This document shows, one piece after another, positions 16,232 through 24,751 of a stretch of DNA of 35,910 nucleotides. The translations under genes and the position numbers were made by a program. Every line of letters starts with the position of its first letter. Positions within the stretch are counted from its first letter, which is position 1. The notes below the pieces were generated by a model, which was not told the DNA's origin, did no database searches, and saw only the letters and a list, made by a program, of their open reading frames with translations. Location of the stretch: the NCBI GenBank assembly GCA_016860685.1, contig BOJX01000025.1, positions 1 to 35,910 on the forward strand, in the 5' to 3' direction. The stretch comes from Planctomycetota bacterium. GTDB taxonomy: Bacteria > Planctomycetota > Phycisphaerae > UBA1845.

Positions 16232-16350
16232 AGCACGGCGAGGGGACGGCGCCGATGCGCGACGGAAACCCTCCCGTTGCGCCGGACGGCACTCCGTGAT
16301 ACATTTTCCCGGCGGGGTTCGGACCGCCGCGGATAGGAGGACGGACGGTC

Positions 16351-16692
16351 ATGAGTCTTCCGGGAAAGGCGGCATTGTTACGGATCTTCGTCGGCGAGGC
16401 TGACCGTGCGGACGGTCGTCCGCTGCACGAGGCGATCGTCCTGAAGGCGCGCGAGCAGCATCTGGCGGGCGCGACGGTCCTCAAGGGCGTGATGGGGTTC
16501 GGGGCGAATTCACGCGTGCATTCGGCCGGCGTGCTGCGGCTCAGCGAGGATCTCCCGCTGATCATCGAGATCGTGGACGAGCGGGCGAAGATCGATGCCT
16601 TTCTGGCGCATCTGGACGGGCTGATCCGCGAAGGGCTGGCGACGATTGAGGAGGTCGAGGTGGTGTGGTACCGGTCGTCGAAGGGGCGGTAA
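16351..16692 (+). CDS. DUF190 family protein (PII-like fold)
   Basis: This 113-residue protein matches DUF190: LLRIFVGEADRADGRPLHEA at the start, KAREQHLAGATVLKGVMGFG in the middle (a helix and strand typical of the family), then LPLIIEIVDERAKIDAFLAH. DUF190 proteins have a PII-like ferredoxin fold, are often encoded next to crcB, and are thought to sense or regulate, but their ligand is not established. ATG 16351 has a strong AGGAGG-like site (ataggagga) upstream. The 119-base gap after crcB contains a weak hairpin (16257-16282, one mismatch), so the two genes may be partly uncoupled. The gene for a membrane protein follows 6 bases later. Confidence 0.9.
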   Translation: MSLPGKAALLRIFVGEADRADGRPLHEAIVLKAREQHLAGATVLKGVMGFGANSRVHSAGVLRLSEDLPLIIEIVDERAKIDAFLAHLDGLIREGLATIEEVEVVWYRSSKGR

Positions 16693-16698
16693 TCGAGG

Positions 16699-17418
16699 AT
16701 GAGCGAGTTGACGCCACCGGCGATCGAACAAGCCTCTGCGTCCCGCGGGACGGGTTCAACCGCGTCCGCCGTGCGGGTCGCGCCGTCGGTTCCTGAGGCG
16801 CGGCCGGGCGTCCGCTGGGCGGTGGCGGTGGCGGTCGGATGCTCGCTGGCGGCGCCCTTCGGCGTGCTGCTGTCGTACGTTTCCTTTTTGATGGCGTATC
16901 TCGGGCTTTTCTTCTACGCTCTTTTCGGGTTGGTGATCGGCGCCTCGGTTTACCGCGTCGCGGCGCGCCGGCGCCCGATCCCGAAAGCGCAGGTGCTCGC
17001 CGGGACGACGCTGATCGTACTTGTCGGCTGGGGGCTTTCGATCCGCGGGGAGATCGTCGGGCTCCCGCGCGACATCGCCAACCTCGCGGTGGAGGCGCGG
17101 ACGCGCCTGCCGGACGGCCTGAACAAGGCGGAATACCTGACGTCGATCGAAGACCAGGTCCGCCGGTATCTTTCCGACCGGTATCCGCCCGGCGGGGCGA
17201 TCGGCTATGTTCGCTGGATCACCGACAGCGGACGCTTTCCCAAGGGAACGTTCGAGGGCGTCAACCGCGAACTGGCGAGGCCTCAGCGGCGGTGGGTCTG
17301 GGCGATCCGCGTGGTGTTGTCGATCGTGTTGTTCTCGTTCGGGATCGCGTCGATGACCTGGCCGCTCGCCTCTGCCTTGCCGCCGTCGCGCGTTCCGTCA
17401 TCGGAACCTTCGACCTGA
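16699..17418 (+). CDS. Uncharacterised membrane protein
   Basis: A 239-residue protein of no family I recognise. After about 36 polar, Ala/Ser/Pro-rich residues it has membrane helices near 38-60, 61-84 and 97-114, a soluble stretch of about 80 residues (ARTRLPDGLNKAEYLTSIED, RYLSDRYPPGGAIGYVRWIT), and a last helix near 198-222. The second and third helices contain GLFFYALFGLVIGASVYRVAARR, a pattern shared by several small planctomycete membrane proteins, as I recall. It starts 6 bases after DUF190 and its stop is 1 base before the Nudix-like gene, so it is very likely co-transcribed with both. No function can be assigned. Confidence 0.75.
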   Translation: MSELTPPAIEQASASRGTGSTASAVRVAPSVPEARPGVRWAVAVAVGCSLAAPFGVLLSYVSFLMAYLGLFFYALFGLVIGASVYRVAARRRPIPKAQVLAGTTLIVLVGWGLSIRGEIVGLPRDIANLAVEARTRLPDGLNKAEYLTSIEDQVRRYLSDRYPPGGAIGYVRWITDSGRFPKGTFEGVNRELARPQRRWVWAIRVVLSIVLFSFGIASMTWPLASALPPSRVPSSEPST

Positions 17419-17419
17419 C

Positions 17420-17818
17420 ATGCCTGACCTCTGGGCGAACACGCGCGTTATCGGATTGATCCAGCGTTTTGACAACGCTTACCTCGTGTGCCGCGCGGCG
17501 AACGATCCGGCCGCGCCGTGGACGTTTCCGACGGGCGAAACGATGCCCGGAGAGTCGTGCGAAACCGCAATGCGCCGCTGCGGAGAGTCTTTGCTGGGCA
17601 TGAGGCTGGAGATCGACGTCGGTCAGCCCCCGATCGCCGCCGTGCTGGAGGGCAGACCGGTGACGCTTCGGTACTTCTTCTGCGGGGTGCTCGGTGAGCG
17701 CCCACCGCAACCGCCGCGCGTCGAACACCGCTGGGTCCGCAAGGACGAGCTTCTCACGCTTCCGGTGGATCCGCTGCACGCCGACGTCATCCGCTGGCTC
17801 GCGCAGCAACCGCTGTAG
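17420..17818 (+). CDS. Nudix-fold protein with degenerate Nudix box
   Basis: The 132-residue protein has the size and strand order of a small Nudix hydrolase, with WTFPTGETMPGESCETAMRR leading into the Nudix box. The box begins correctly (G39, five residues, E45, seven residues, R53), but the metal-binding REUxEExG part reads RCGESLLG: the glutamates expected at 54, 57 and 58 are Cys, Ser and Leu. E56 is shifted by one place. The protein is therefore probably not an active pyrophosphohydrolase of the normal kind. It may bind a nucleotide or have a structural role. It starts 1 base after the membrane-protein stop, so it is part of the crcB-DUF190 operon, and it converges on the tolC-like gene with a 28-base gap. 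Confidence 0.75.
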   Translation: MPDLWANTRVIGLIQRFDNAYLVCRAANDPAAPWTFPTGETMPGESCETAMRRCGESLLGMRLEIDVGQPPIAAVLEGRPVTLRYFFCGVLGERPPQPPRVEHRWVRKDELLTLPVDPLHADVIRWLAQQPL

Positions 17819-17846
17819 CGAACCGTCCGAGGCCTTCTCGCCGGCA

Positions 17847-19433
17847 TCAGGGCGGCAACCCGGCTGCCGAGCGCAGTTCGTTCCACGCCTCGCGCAGACG
17901 GATGCGCGACAGGATCAGCTCGGCGTCCGCGGTGATGTAATCGCGCTGCGTCTCATTCAACCGCGTCAGCGTCTCCTTGCCGGCGTCATACCCGGCGCGG
18001 ACGGCGTCGCGGATCTGCCGGCTCATGTCGACCGCCCGCGCGTTCAGCTCGATCTCGCGTTGCGCACGCACGACCTCGATCACCGCCTGACGGACCTGCG
18101 ACTCGACGGCCAGATATTGCCGACGCAGGAGCGCCTCGGCTTCGCGCCGCAGCGCCCCGGCCTCGAGCACCTTCTGACGGCGCATTCCGCCGGTGAAGAT
18201 GTCCCAGCGCACCTCGACGCCCGCCGCCGTCGCCTGATCCTCGACGCTGTATTCGATGTTCGACGGCCGGGTGAACCCCCACGACGCCGTGAGCGATATC
18301 ATCGGGCTGTAAAGCGCCTGCGCCGCCAGAACGTTCTCATCCTGACTCCGCAGGAACGCCTCCAGCTGCCGCAGGTCGGGCCTTTGCCTCGCCGCCTCCG
18401 CAAGCCAGTGCGCCGCGTCAGGCGCGGACAGATCCTCCGCGGTTTCGGCCGAAAGTTCGGCGAGGCGGACCCCCTCCGGAAGTCGCCCTCCCGCCAACCC
18501 CAGCAATTCCGCCAGGACGACCAGACTCGTGTCCCGGATGCCTTGCGCCGCCGCGAGATTCGCCTGCGCCGCCGTCACGCGAAGCTCGAAGTTCGCCACG
18601 TCCGTCGGCGCCGCCTTCTGGGCCGCCAGCAACCGGCGGGTCGCCTCGAGCTGCTCCCGCCCGAACGCCTCATCCGCGGCGGCGATCCGAAGCTGTCCCT
18701 CGCCGAGCTGCGCCTGATGATACGCCGTGGTCACCGACCGCCGAATCAACCGCGCGGCGTCTTCCCGCGCTGCTTTCGACGCCGACTCCAGGTGGCGGGA
18801 CGCGCGCTCCCGCGCCTCGCGGGCGAACCCGTCGTACACCAGCCACGACATACTGAAAGCTGTCGTGTGTTCGCTGAACGAGTTGCGGTCGCCCTTCAGA
18901 TCCAGATTGCTGAACAACGGCAGGCGCAACAGCCCGAGGATCGTCGTCAGATCCAGCAGGCTCGAGGAATCCGACGGTGTTGTGAGGATCGTCGGCTGCT
19001 GAAGGCCCAGCGCCAACCGGTTGCGGCTGGCGGGCGTGTGAAACGTCCGGCTTGAAGCGTGTGTGAACGCCACGAGTGGCCAGAACGCGGCCTGCGCCTG
19101 ACCGACGCGCGCCTGCGCCGCCTCGAGGCGAGCCAGCGCCGCCTGAAGGTCGGGATTCCCGCGCAGCGCCTGCTCGACGGCTCGCTCCAGCGTGAGCACG
19201 CCGCCTTCGTCGAGCAGATCGACAGGCGCCTCCGGACCGGCGGCCTCGGTCTCCGGGTCTGCACCGCCCGCGTTCAACGACACTTCGACGCCGCTCCGCC
19301 GCGCGGGGCGAAGGTCGAACTCCTGCGGCACGGACTTGTACCGGACGGCGGTCCCCTCGAAACCGCGGCATCCAACGATCAGCGCCGCCGCCGCCGCACA
19401 CGCTGCTGAAATGCGACGCACGCTGCGACTCAC
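17847..19433 (-). CDS. TolC-family outer-membrane efflux lipoprotein
   Basis: The 528-residue outer-membrane factor has a lipoprotein signal (AACAAAAALIVGC, modified Cys at 22), as in OprM/CusC, then two OEP repeats. The first runs from LTLERAVEQALRGNPDLQAA (about 100-120) and the second from LAEAARQRPDLRQLEAFLRS. Long alpha-helical coiled-coil stretches follow each (for example RREAEALLRRQYLAVESQVR), and DIFTGGMRRQ marks the beta-barrel strand region. It forms the trimeric exit duct for the RND pump. The GTG at 19433 overlaps the RND stop codon (GTGA), so translation is coupled. An open frame extends upstream to 19532, but the lipobox fixes the start. Confidence 0.92.
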   Translation of the reverse strand: MSRSVRRISAACAAAAALIVGCRGFEGTAVRYKSVPQEFDLRPARRSGVEVSLNAGGADPETEAAGPEAPVDLLDEGGVLTLERAVEQALRGNPDLQAALARLEAAQARVGQAQAAFWPLVAFTHASSRTFHTPASRNRLALGLQQPTILTTPSDSSSLLDLTTILGLLRLPLFSNLDLKGDRNSFSEHTTAFSMSWLVYDGFAREARERASRHLESASKAAREDAARLIRRSVTTAYHQAQLGEGQLRIAAADEAFGREQLEATRRLLAAQKAAPTDVANFELRVTAAQANLAAAQGIRDTSLVVLAELLGLAGGRLPEGVRLAELSAETAEDLSAPDAAHWLAEAARQRPDLRQLEAFLRSQDENVLAAQALYSPMISLTASWGFTRPSNIEYSVEDQATAAGVEVRWDIFTGGMRRQKVLEAGALRREAEALLRRQYLAVESQVRQAVIEVVRAQREIELNARAVDMSRQIRDAVRAGYDAGKETLTRLNETQRDYITADAELILSRIRLREAWNELRSAAGLPP

Positions 19434-22400
19434 GTCATCCCTCCCGCCGCAACGGCGTCCACATCGCCGCGCCGCGCCGCGAAATGCTCGACCTCCTCCG
19501 GCGACGGGTACGCCCCGCCCCGGAAGATCCACCGCAACGCCCGACGCACATCGTTGAACGCCAGGTAGATCGCCGGCACCAGCACCAGCGTCACCACCGT
19601 CGAGAACGTCAGCCCGAACCCCAGCGAGATCGCCATCGGAATCACGCTGTAAACCTCGCCGCTCGTGTCCAGCGACACCGGGATCAACCCGACGACCGTC
19701 GTGATCGATGTCAACGCCACCGCGGTGAACCGCGCTTTGCCGGATTCCACCACCGCGTCAATCACCGTCGCCCCCTGGCGCAGACGCGCGTTGATGAAGT
19801 CGATCAGAACCAGCACGTTGTTCACGACGATGCCCGCCAGCCCCAGCATTCCGAAAAGACTCATCAACGAAAGGTCAAACCCCATCACCACGTGCCCCAG
19901 CAGCGAACCCACCAGCCCGATCGGGATCGCCGACATGATGATCAGCGGCTGGTAGTACGATCCCAGGGTCACCGCCAACATCACGTACATGCCCACCATC
20001 GCGATCGCCGCCCCGACCGCAAGGCTCCGCAAAGACTCGTCCACCAGCTGCCGCTGACCCGCGACCCGGAAGCGCATTCCCGGATGCGCCGCGACCAGCT
20101 CCGGAAGAAACGCCGGCGTCAGGTGCGAGAGAATCTGCTCCGCGTTGGCGAGACGCTCGTCCAGATCCGCGTAGACCTCCACCTTCCGCATGCCGTTCTC
20201 ATGCCGGATCGCCGCCGGTCCGCGGACCCACGTCACGTCCACCGCCTCATGAAAAGGCACTTCCGTCCCCGCCGTCGTCCGAAACCGGATGTTCTCCAGC
20301 GCCGACAGCGACTGCCGCTCGTCGAGCGGGTAGCGCACGCGGACCTGCACTTCCTCGCGGTCCCGCTGAAGACGCAGCGCCTCGCCGCCGAAATACCCCT
20401 GGCGAAGCTGCGTCGCCACGTCCGCCACCGTCAGCCCGAGCATCCGCGCCTCCGGCCGCAAGCTCACCTGAAGCTCACGCTTCCCCGCGATCATGTCGTC
20501 ATACACGGAGCGCACCCCGCTGAACTCCGCCAGCCGCTCCTGAAGACGCTCCGACGCCTCGCGCAGATCGTCGAGATCCGGACCCAGCAGGCGGATCTCG
20601 ATCGGCCGGTCGGTCGGCGCGATGCCGTCCGGCTCGACGACGAACGAGGTTGCCTCCGGGATGTCGCCGACGGCGCGCCGCCACCGATCCACGATGTCGC
20701 GGTCGCGGATCCAGCGCTGTCCGGGCGGCATCAGTTCGATCTTCACTTCGCAGAGGTTGTTGCCGCGGCGGGGAAGGAAGTCGTTCCACGCCCCGAGCGT
20801 CGCGTACACGTGGCGCACCAGCGCGCCGTCGCGCCGAGGTTTCAGATCCGGATCGGCGTTCAGCGCCCACGCCCCCGCCTCCAGCTCCGACACGATCCGC
20901 CGGCTGACGTCCGCCGGCGTGCCTTCGGGAAGCTCGACCCGCGCTCGCAGGATCGTGTTGTCGTCGCTGGACAGCAGCACCAGCGGAAGCCTTCCCCCGG
21001 CCACCAGCCCCACGCCAACCAGCACCAGCGCCGTCGCTCCCGACAGAAAAGCGTAACGATGCGCCAGCGCGAAGCGGTACGTCGGAGCGTACACGCGATC
21101 GATCACCCGCTCCATCGCGCCATCCAGCGCCCGGCGAAAGCGCGATCGCGCAGGCGATCCCGCCCCCCCCGCCGCCAGCCCGCCGTGGTGGCGAAGATGC
21201 GGCGGCAGGATCAGCAGCACCTCCACCAGCGACGCCACGAGCGCCGCGATGATCACCAGCGGCGCCTCGCGCACGAACTTGCCCATGACGCCCACGATGA
21301 AGAACAGCGGGATGAACGCGATGATCGTCGTGAACGACGACGCCACCACCGGCATCGCCACGTCCATCACGCCTTCAATCGTCGCCGTGTCCGCGTCCTC
21401 GCCGCGACGACTCCTCGCGTAGATGCTCTCGCTGATGACGATCGCGTCGTCGTCGATCATTCCGCTCACCATGATGAGCGCGAAAAGGCTCAGAATGTTG
21501 ATCGTGTGCCCGGTGAAATACATCACCAGCAGCGCCCCCGCGTACGCCACCGGCAAACCGGTCATCACCCACAACGCCACCCGCGGACGCATGAAGAACG
21601 CCAGCGCTCCCACCATCAGCGCCACGCCCTGAAGCCCGTTCCACAGCAGCATCCGCACCCGGCCGTTGATCTCGGTCGAACCGTCCGCCCACGCCGACAA
21701 TTTCAGCGCCGGCGGAAGCTCCCCTTGCTTCGCCGCCGCGTACTCGCGCACCGCATTCGATATCAGGATCGTGTCCTGCTCGGGCGTCTTGTACACCGCG
21801 ATCACCGCACAGCGAGCCCCGTCGAAGCGGGATTCGATCGCCGCGTCCTCGAACGTCTCCCGCACCGTCGCCAGTTGACCGAGGCGCACCGCCGTCCCGT
21901 CCGGACGCGATAACACGACCAGATCCTCATATTCCGACGCCGTCATCCGACGCCCCGTCACCCGCAGCACCAGTTCCTCACGCGCCGTGCGCAGCACGCC
22001 CGCCGGAAGGTCCAGGCTGTTCGACGCCACCGCCCGCATGACTTCATCGAACGACAGCGCATACGCCCGCAGCGTGTCCTCCTTGACCTCGATCAGAATC
22101 TCGCGGTCCCGCACGCCCCAGATCGCGGTCTGCGAAATCCCCGGCAGTGACCGCAGTTCCCGCTCCACATCGCGCGCCACGTCCCGCAGCACCGACTCCG
22201 GGACGTCTCCCGACAACGCAAGATTCACCACCCCCGTGCGCAACACCATCTCGCGCACGACAGGTTCCTCCGCCTCCGCGGGAAGGCTGTCCACCTGGTC
22301 CACCGCAACACGGATCTCGTCCAGAACGCGCATCGTGTCCGCGTCCTCATTCAGAAACGCGACCACGATGCCGTGCCCTTCCGACGCGACCGAGGAAAGC

Positions 22401-22639
22401 TCCCGGATCCCGTCGATGCCCTCGATCGCGGTCTCGATCGGCGTGCAGACGCCCGTCTCGACGTCCCCCGGACCGGCGCCGGGATAGACGACCTCCACGG
22501 CGATCCGGTCAATTGAAAACTCCGGGTACCGCTCTCGGACGATGTGTCGCGCCGCGTAGAACCCGCCGGCGATCAGGCACAGCATCAGCACGTTGGCCGA
22601 TACCGGATTGCGGACCCCGAAAGTGATGAGTGTGCGCAT
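19430..22639 (-). CDS. RND-family efflux pump, inner-membrane permease
   Basis: The 1069-residue protein has normal RND length and duplicated architecture with 12 membrane helices: an N-terminal helix (MRTLITFGVRNPVSANVLML), a large periplasmic pore/docking region, helices 2-6, a second periplasmic region and helices 8-12. Helix 4 has VSGMIDDDAIVISESIYARS, including the acidic residues (396-398) of the proton relay. Helix 10 reads GLAGIVVNNVLVLIDFINAR; the Lys that takes part in proton transfer in AcrB appears to be Asn here. It pumps drugs, lipids or other amphiphiles using the proton gradient. ATG 22639 was chosen because it gives the standard N-terminus. The gene lies between the HlyD-type adaptor and the TolC-type channel. 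Confidence 0.93.
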   Translation of the reverse strand: MRTLITFGVRNPVSANVLMLCLIAGGFYAARHIVRERYPEFSIDRIAVEVVYPGAGPGDVETGVCTPIETAIEGIDGIRELSSVASEGHGIVVAFLNEDADTMRVLDEIRVAVDQVDSLPAEAEEPVVREMVLRTGVVNLALSGDVPESVLRDVARDVERELRSLPGISQTAIWGVRDREILIEVKEDTLRAYALSFDEVMRAVASNSLDLPAGVLRTAREELVLRVTGRRMTASEYEDLVVLSRPDGTAVRLGQLATVRETFEDAAIESRFDGARCAVIAVYKTPEQDTILISNAVREYAAAKQGELPPALKLSAWADGSTEINGRVRMLLWNGLQGVALMVGALAFFMRPRVALWVMTGLPVAYAGALLVMYFTGHTINILSLFALIMVSGMIDDDAIVISESIYARSRRGEDADTATIEGVMDVAMPVVASSFTTIIAFIPLFFIVGVMGKFVREAPLVIIAALVASLVEVLLILPPHLRHHGGLAAGGAGSPARSRFRRALDGAMERVIDRVYAPTYRFALAHRYAFLSGATALVLVGVGLVAGGRLPLVLLSSDDNTILRARVELPEGTPADVSRRIVSELEAGAWALNADPDLKPRRDGALVRHVYATLGAWNDFLPRRGNNLCEVKIELMPPGQRWIRDRDIVDRWRRAVGDIPEATSFVVEPDGIAPTDRPIEIRLLGPDLDDLREASERLQERLAEFSGVRSVYDDMIAGKRELQVSLRPEARMLGLTVADVATQLRQGYFGGEALRLQRDREEVQVRVRYPLDERQSLSALENIRFRTTAGTEVPFHEAVDVTWVRGPAAIRHENGMRKVEVYADLDERLANAEQILSHLTPAFLPELVAAHPGMRFRVAGQRQLVDESLRSLAVGAAIAMVGMYVMLAVTLGSYYQPLIIMSAIPIGLVGSLLGHVVMGFDLSLMSLFGMLGLAGIVVNNVLVLIDFINARLRQGATVIDAVVESGKARFTAVALTSITTVVGLIPVSLDTSGEVYSVIPMAISLGFGLTFSTVVTLVLVPAIYLAFNDVRRALRWIFRGGAYPSPEEVEHFAARRGDVDAVAAGGMT

Positions 22640-22945
22640 GAGATTGGTTCGGCGCCCCGGCGCGTCACGCCCGCGGCAACACCGGGCCTCCTCCGTGCCG
22701 GTCTCCCGCATCACCGCGGACTTCGGACCGCGGACCTCCGGTCCGCTTCGTCCAGATCAGCCCCTCCAAATCTCAAACCGGACACAACAGCGCCGCAACT
22801 CGGGGTGCTTTGAACAACACCTCAGAAACGTGGCGTCGCGTCAAACCGGGCCGCGCCCGTCAGAAAGCGGTTCGGGAGCGATCCGCAAGAAATCGCTCCC
22901 TCACGGTGGCGGCTTGAAAAAAGGAAGTCATCCCGGGACACGACA
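22640..22945. other. Non-coding gap inside the efflux operon
   Basis: These 306 bases lie between the adaptor stop and the RND start, long for an operon whose next junction overlaps. No family-like protein is read in any frame. The only structure I see is the inverted repeat at 22874-22900. A frame is open from 22714 into the RND gene but its extra 25 residues look unrelated to the family. Confidence 0.6.
22874..22900. repeat. Perfect 9-bp inverted repeat downstream of the adaptor gene
   Basis: GGGAGCGAT (22874-22882) and ATCGCTCCC (22892-22900) are exact complements around a 9-base loop. The hairpin would form in the RND operon transcript 45 bases after the adaptor stop. No T-run follows, so it is not a standard terminator; it could stabilise the upstream message or be an operator. 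Confidence 0.5.
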
Positions 22946-24376
22946 CTAGCGCGCTCCCAGCGCAACGCGCACGCCACCCTCGCTCGACTCCGCATCCGCC
23001 TTCAGCGCCGCAAGCGACTCCGGTGACAACCGGACCGGCATTCCCGGCACCGGACGCGGCAGCGGTGACGTGATGATCCGGTCGCCCGCCGCCAGCTCCG
23101 TAGCCCACGCCCCGTTGCCCTCGATCCCCTCATACCCGACGAGCACATCATCCCCGGCGGTCCGCAACAGCGTCACCCGCCGTCGTCCCAGCCGCCCTAC
23201 CCCCGCCCCCGGTGAAGCAGGATCATCTTCATAGACGTAGACCCACGCATCCTCGTGAATCGCGTGACGCGGAACCGTCAGCGCGCCCGGAACCGGTCGC
23301 GCCGGAATCTCCGCCTGACAGAACGTCCCGATCGAAATCGGCGGCACCTCATCCGCCTCGTCGCAATCCAGCCCCAGCACCACGTCGCGGATCTGAACCA
23401 CGATCCGCGCCGTCCGCGTCGCTTCGTCCAGCCGCTCAAAACGCGTCACGCGCCCGCAGCAACTGAATTGCCGACCGTAAAGCGACCACCGCACAACCAC
23501 CTCCGGCGCCTCGTTTCCCGCAGACTCACCCCGCACCGCAGACGCCACCCCGTCATGCACCCACCGCAGTTCGCGTGGATCCACGACCGCGGATATCTCG
23601 AATGACGAAACGTCCGTCAGCGTCGCTATCGCCACGAACGCCGTCACATACTGGCTGGCGAACGCCGTCGCAGACTCCACCCGGGCGTCAAAAGGACACA
23701 CGATCTTCGTATTCTCAAGGTCGAAGGTCGCCTGGCGCAACGCCGCGCTCGCAGCGTCCAACTGTGCATTCAGCTCCTCGAGCGTCAAAGGGATCATGCG
23801 CTCCTTCGACTCAAGCTCGACCACTTCCCCCTTCAGACGCAGGTAACTCTGACGGTCCGCGTTCACTCGCACCCCGCTCAGCGTGCCGTCTTCCAGCGAC
23901 TCGCTCGCGTCCCGCTCCTGCTCCGCGATCTCGAGCATGTCCCGCGCGACCGCCAGCCGCGCCTGCGTCGCAATCAGTTCCTCCTTCTGACGGGCGATCG
24001 ACGCATTGAGCCGTCGCGTGTTCGCCTCCGCTGTGTCCACCTGAGCCTGATAGACCGTCGGGTCGATCTCGAAGAGCAGTTCTCCCTTCTTGATAAGCTT
24101 GCCCTCTGCGAGATCTTCATGCGCGTAGACCAGCCGCCCGTTCACGTTCGGCACCACGCGAACCTGTTTCTCCGGACGCAGCGTCCCGTGACCCAGGATC
24201 GGCGCCGCAAACTCCCTCGGACGCACTTCTTCAACCTGCACGACCGGAACCGCCCGGCGAACCTCGCCTTTGTCCGGCGCCGGCGCCGTCTTGACCAGCC
24301 AGAGGCACGCCCCCGCCCCCGCCGCCAGCAACGCCGCGCAAAGCAGCCCTCGTATGACTTTCCTCAGTCGCTCCAT
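22946..24376 (-). CDS. HlyD/RND-family periplasmic adaptor (membrane fusion protein)
   Basis: The 476-residue adaptor has an N-terminal signal anchor (VIRGLLCAALLAAGAGACLWLV), a biotinyl-lipoyl-like first half (VRVVPNVNGRLVYAHEDLAE, KKGELLFEIDPTVYQAQVD), an alpha-hairpin of about 130 residues, the lipoyl second half (NTKIVCPFDARVESATAFAS), a beta-barrel domain and a C-terminal membrane-proximal domain (TVPRHAIHEDAWVYVYEDD). It would bridge the RND pump and the TolC-type channel. ATG 24376 follows GGGAG by 3 bases; the frame is open to 24532 but has no signal peptide there. It is the first gene of the efflux operon. No TetR, MarR or two-component regulator is next to it. Confidence 0.92.
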   Translation of the reverse strand: MERLRKVIRGLLCAALLAAGAGACLWLVKTAPAPDKGEVRRAVPVVQVEEVRPREFAAPILGHGTLRPEKQVRVVPNVNGRLVYAHEDLAEGKLIKKGELLFEIDPTVYQAQVDTAEANTRRLNASIARQKEELIATQARLAVARDMLEIAEQERDASESLEDGTLSGVRVNADRQSYLRLKGEVVELESKERMIPLTLEELNAQLDAASAALRQATFDLENTKIVCPFDARVESATAFASQYVTAFVAIATLTDVSSFEISAVVDPRELRWVHDGVASAVRGESAGNEAPEVVVRWSLYGRQFSCCGRVTRFERLDEATRTARIVVQIRDVVLGLDCDEADEVPPISIGTFCQAEIPARPVPGALTVPRHAIHEDAWVYVYEDDPASPGAGVGRLGRRRVTLLRTAGDDVLVGYEGIEGNGAWATELAAGDRIITSPLPRPVPGMPVRLSPESLAALKADAESSEGGVRVALGAR

Positions 24377-24751
24377 CCGCTCCCAGTCTGAAAAAACACC
24401 CCGTCCAGATTCTTCCGGACCAGGGTTCGTATCCTCTCTTACCCGGTTCTTGTTCCTCTCGCGCCGGGCGAACGCCGGATCGCGGCAGGTCTGATCGCTC
24501 CACGCCCCGCGCCAACAAGGCGTTGGAAACATGCATTACCGCACGCCCGGACCGCAGCGTCAAGCCGCCCCTCGGCACGCCAGCACCTCAATCGACCCCG
24601 TCTGTGATTTCCGTAGGATAATATCGGCCTGCCTGCGCGGCGAGAACCCGGGCAACTTGCCGATTATTGCAGGCCGGTGTAATTGTTGGTTTAATAAGAT
24701 TTTCCCGACTGAATATCCTGACCCGGCATCCGCCGCATAAGGTCTGACGCG
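24377..24751. other. Divergent intergenic region
   Basis: These 375 bases separate the efflux operon (minus) from the TMTC-like gene (plus). The half near the plus gene is unusually AT-rich for this genome and holds a good promoter candidate. No protein-coding frame looks real. A short inverted repeat, CCAAC-aaggc-GTTGG, occurs near 24513-24527. Confidence 0.6.
24667..24695 (+). promoter_or_regulatory. Putative extended -10 promoter of the TMTC-like gene
   Basis: TTTAAT at 24690-24695 (five of six consensus bases) is preceded by TGG, giving an extended -10. TTGCAG at 24667-24672 lies exactly 17 bases upstream as a weak -35. The predicted start is about 50 bases before the ATG, and TAAGG at 24738-24742 is a reasonable ribosome site. 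Confidence 0.45.

Noticed and set aside
19484..21913. Plus-strand open frame of 809 residues
   Set aside because: It lies wholly antisense to the RND pump, and the predicted protein is mostly Arg, His and Gln without any fold.
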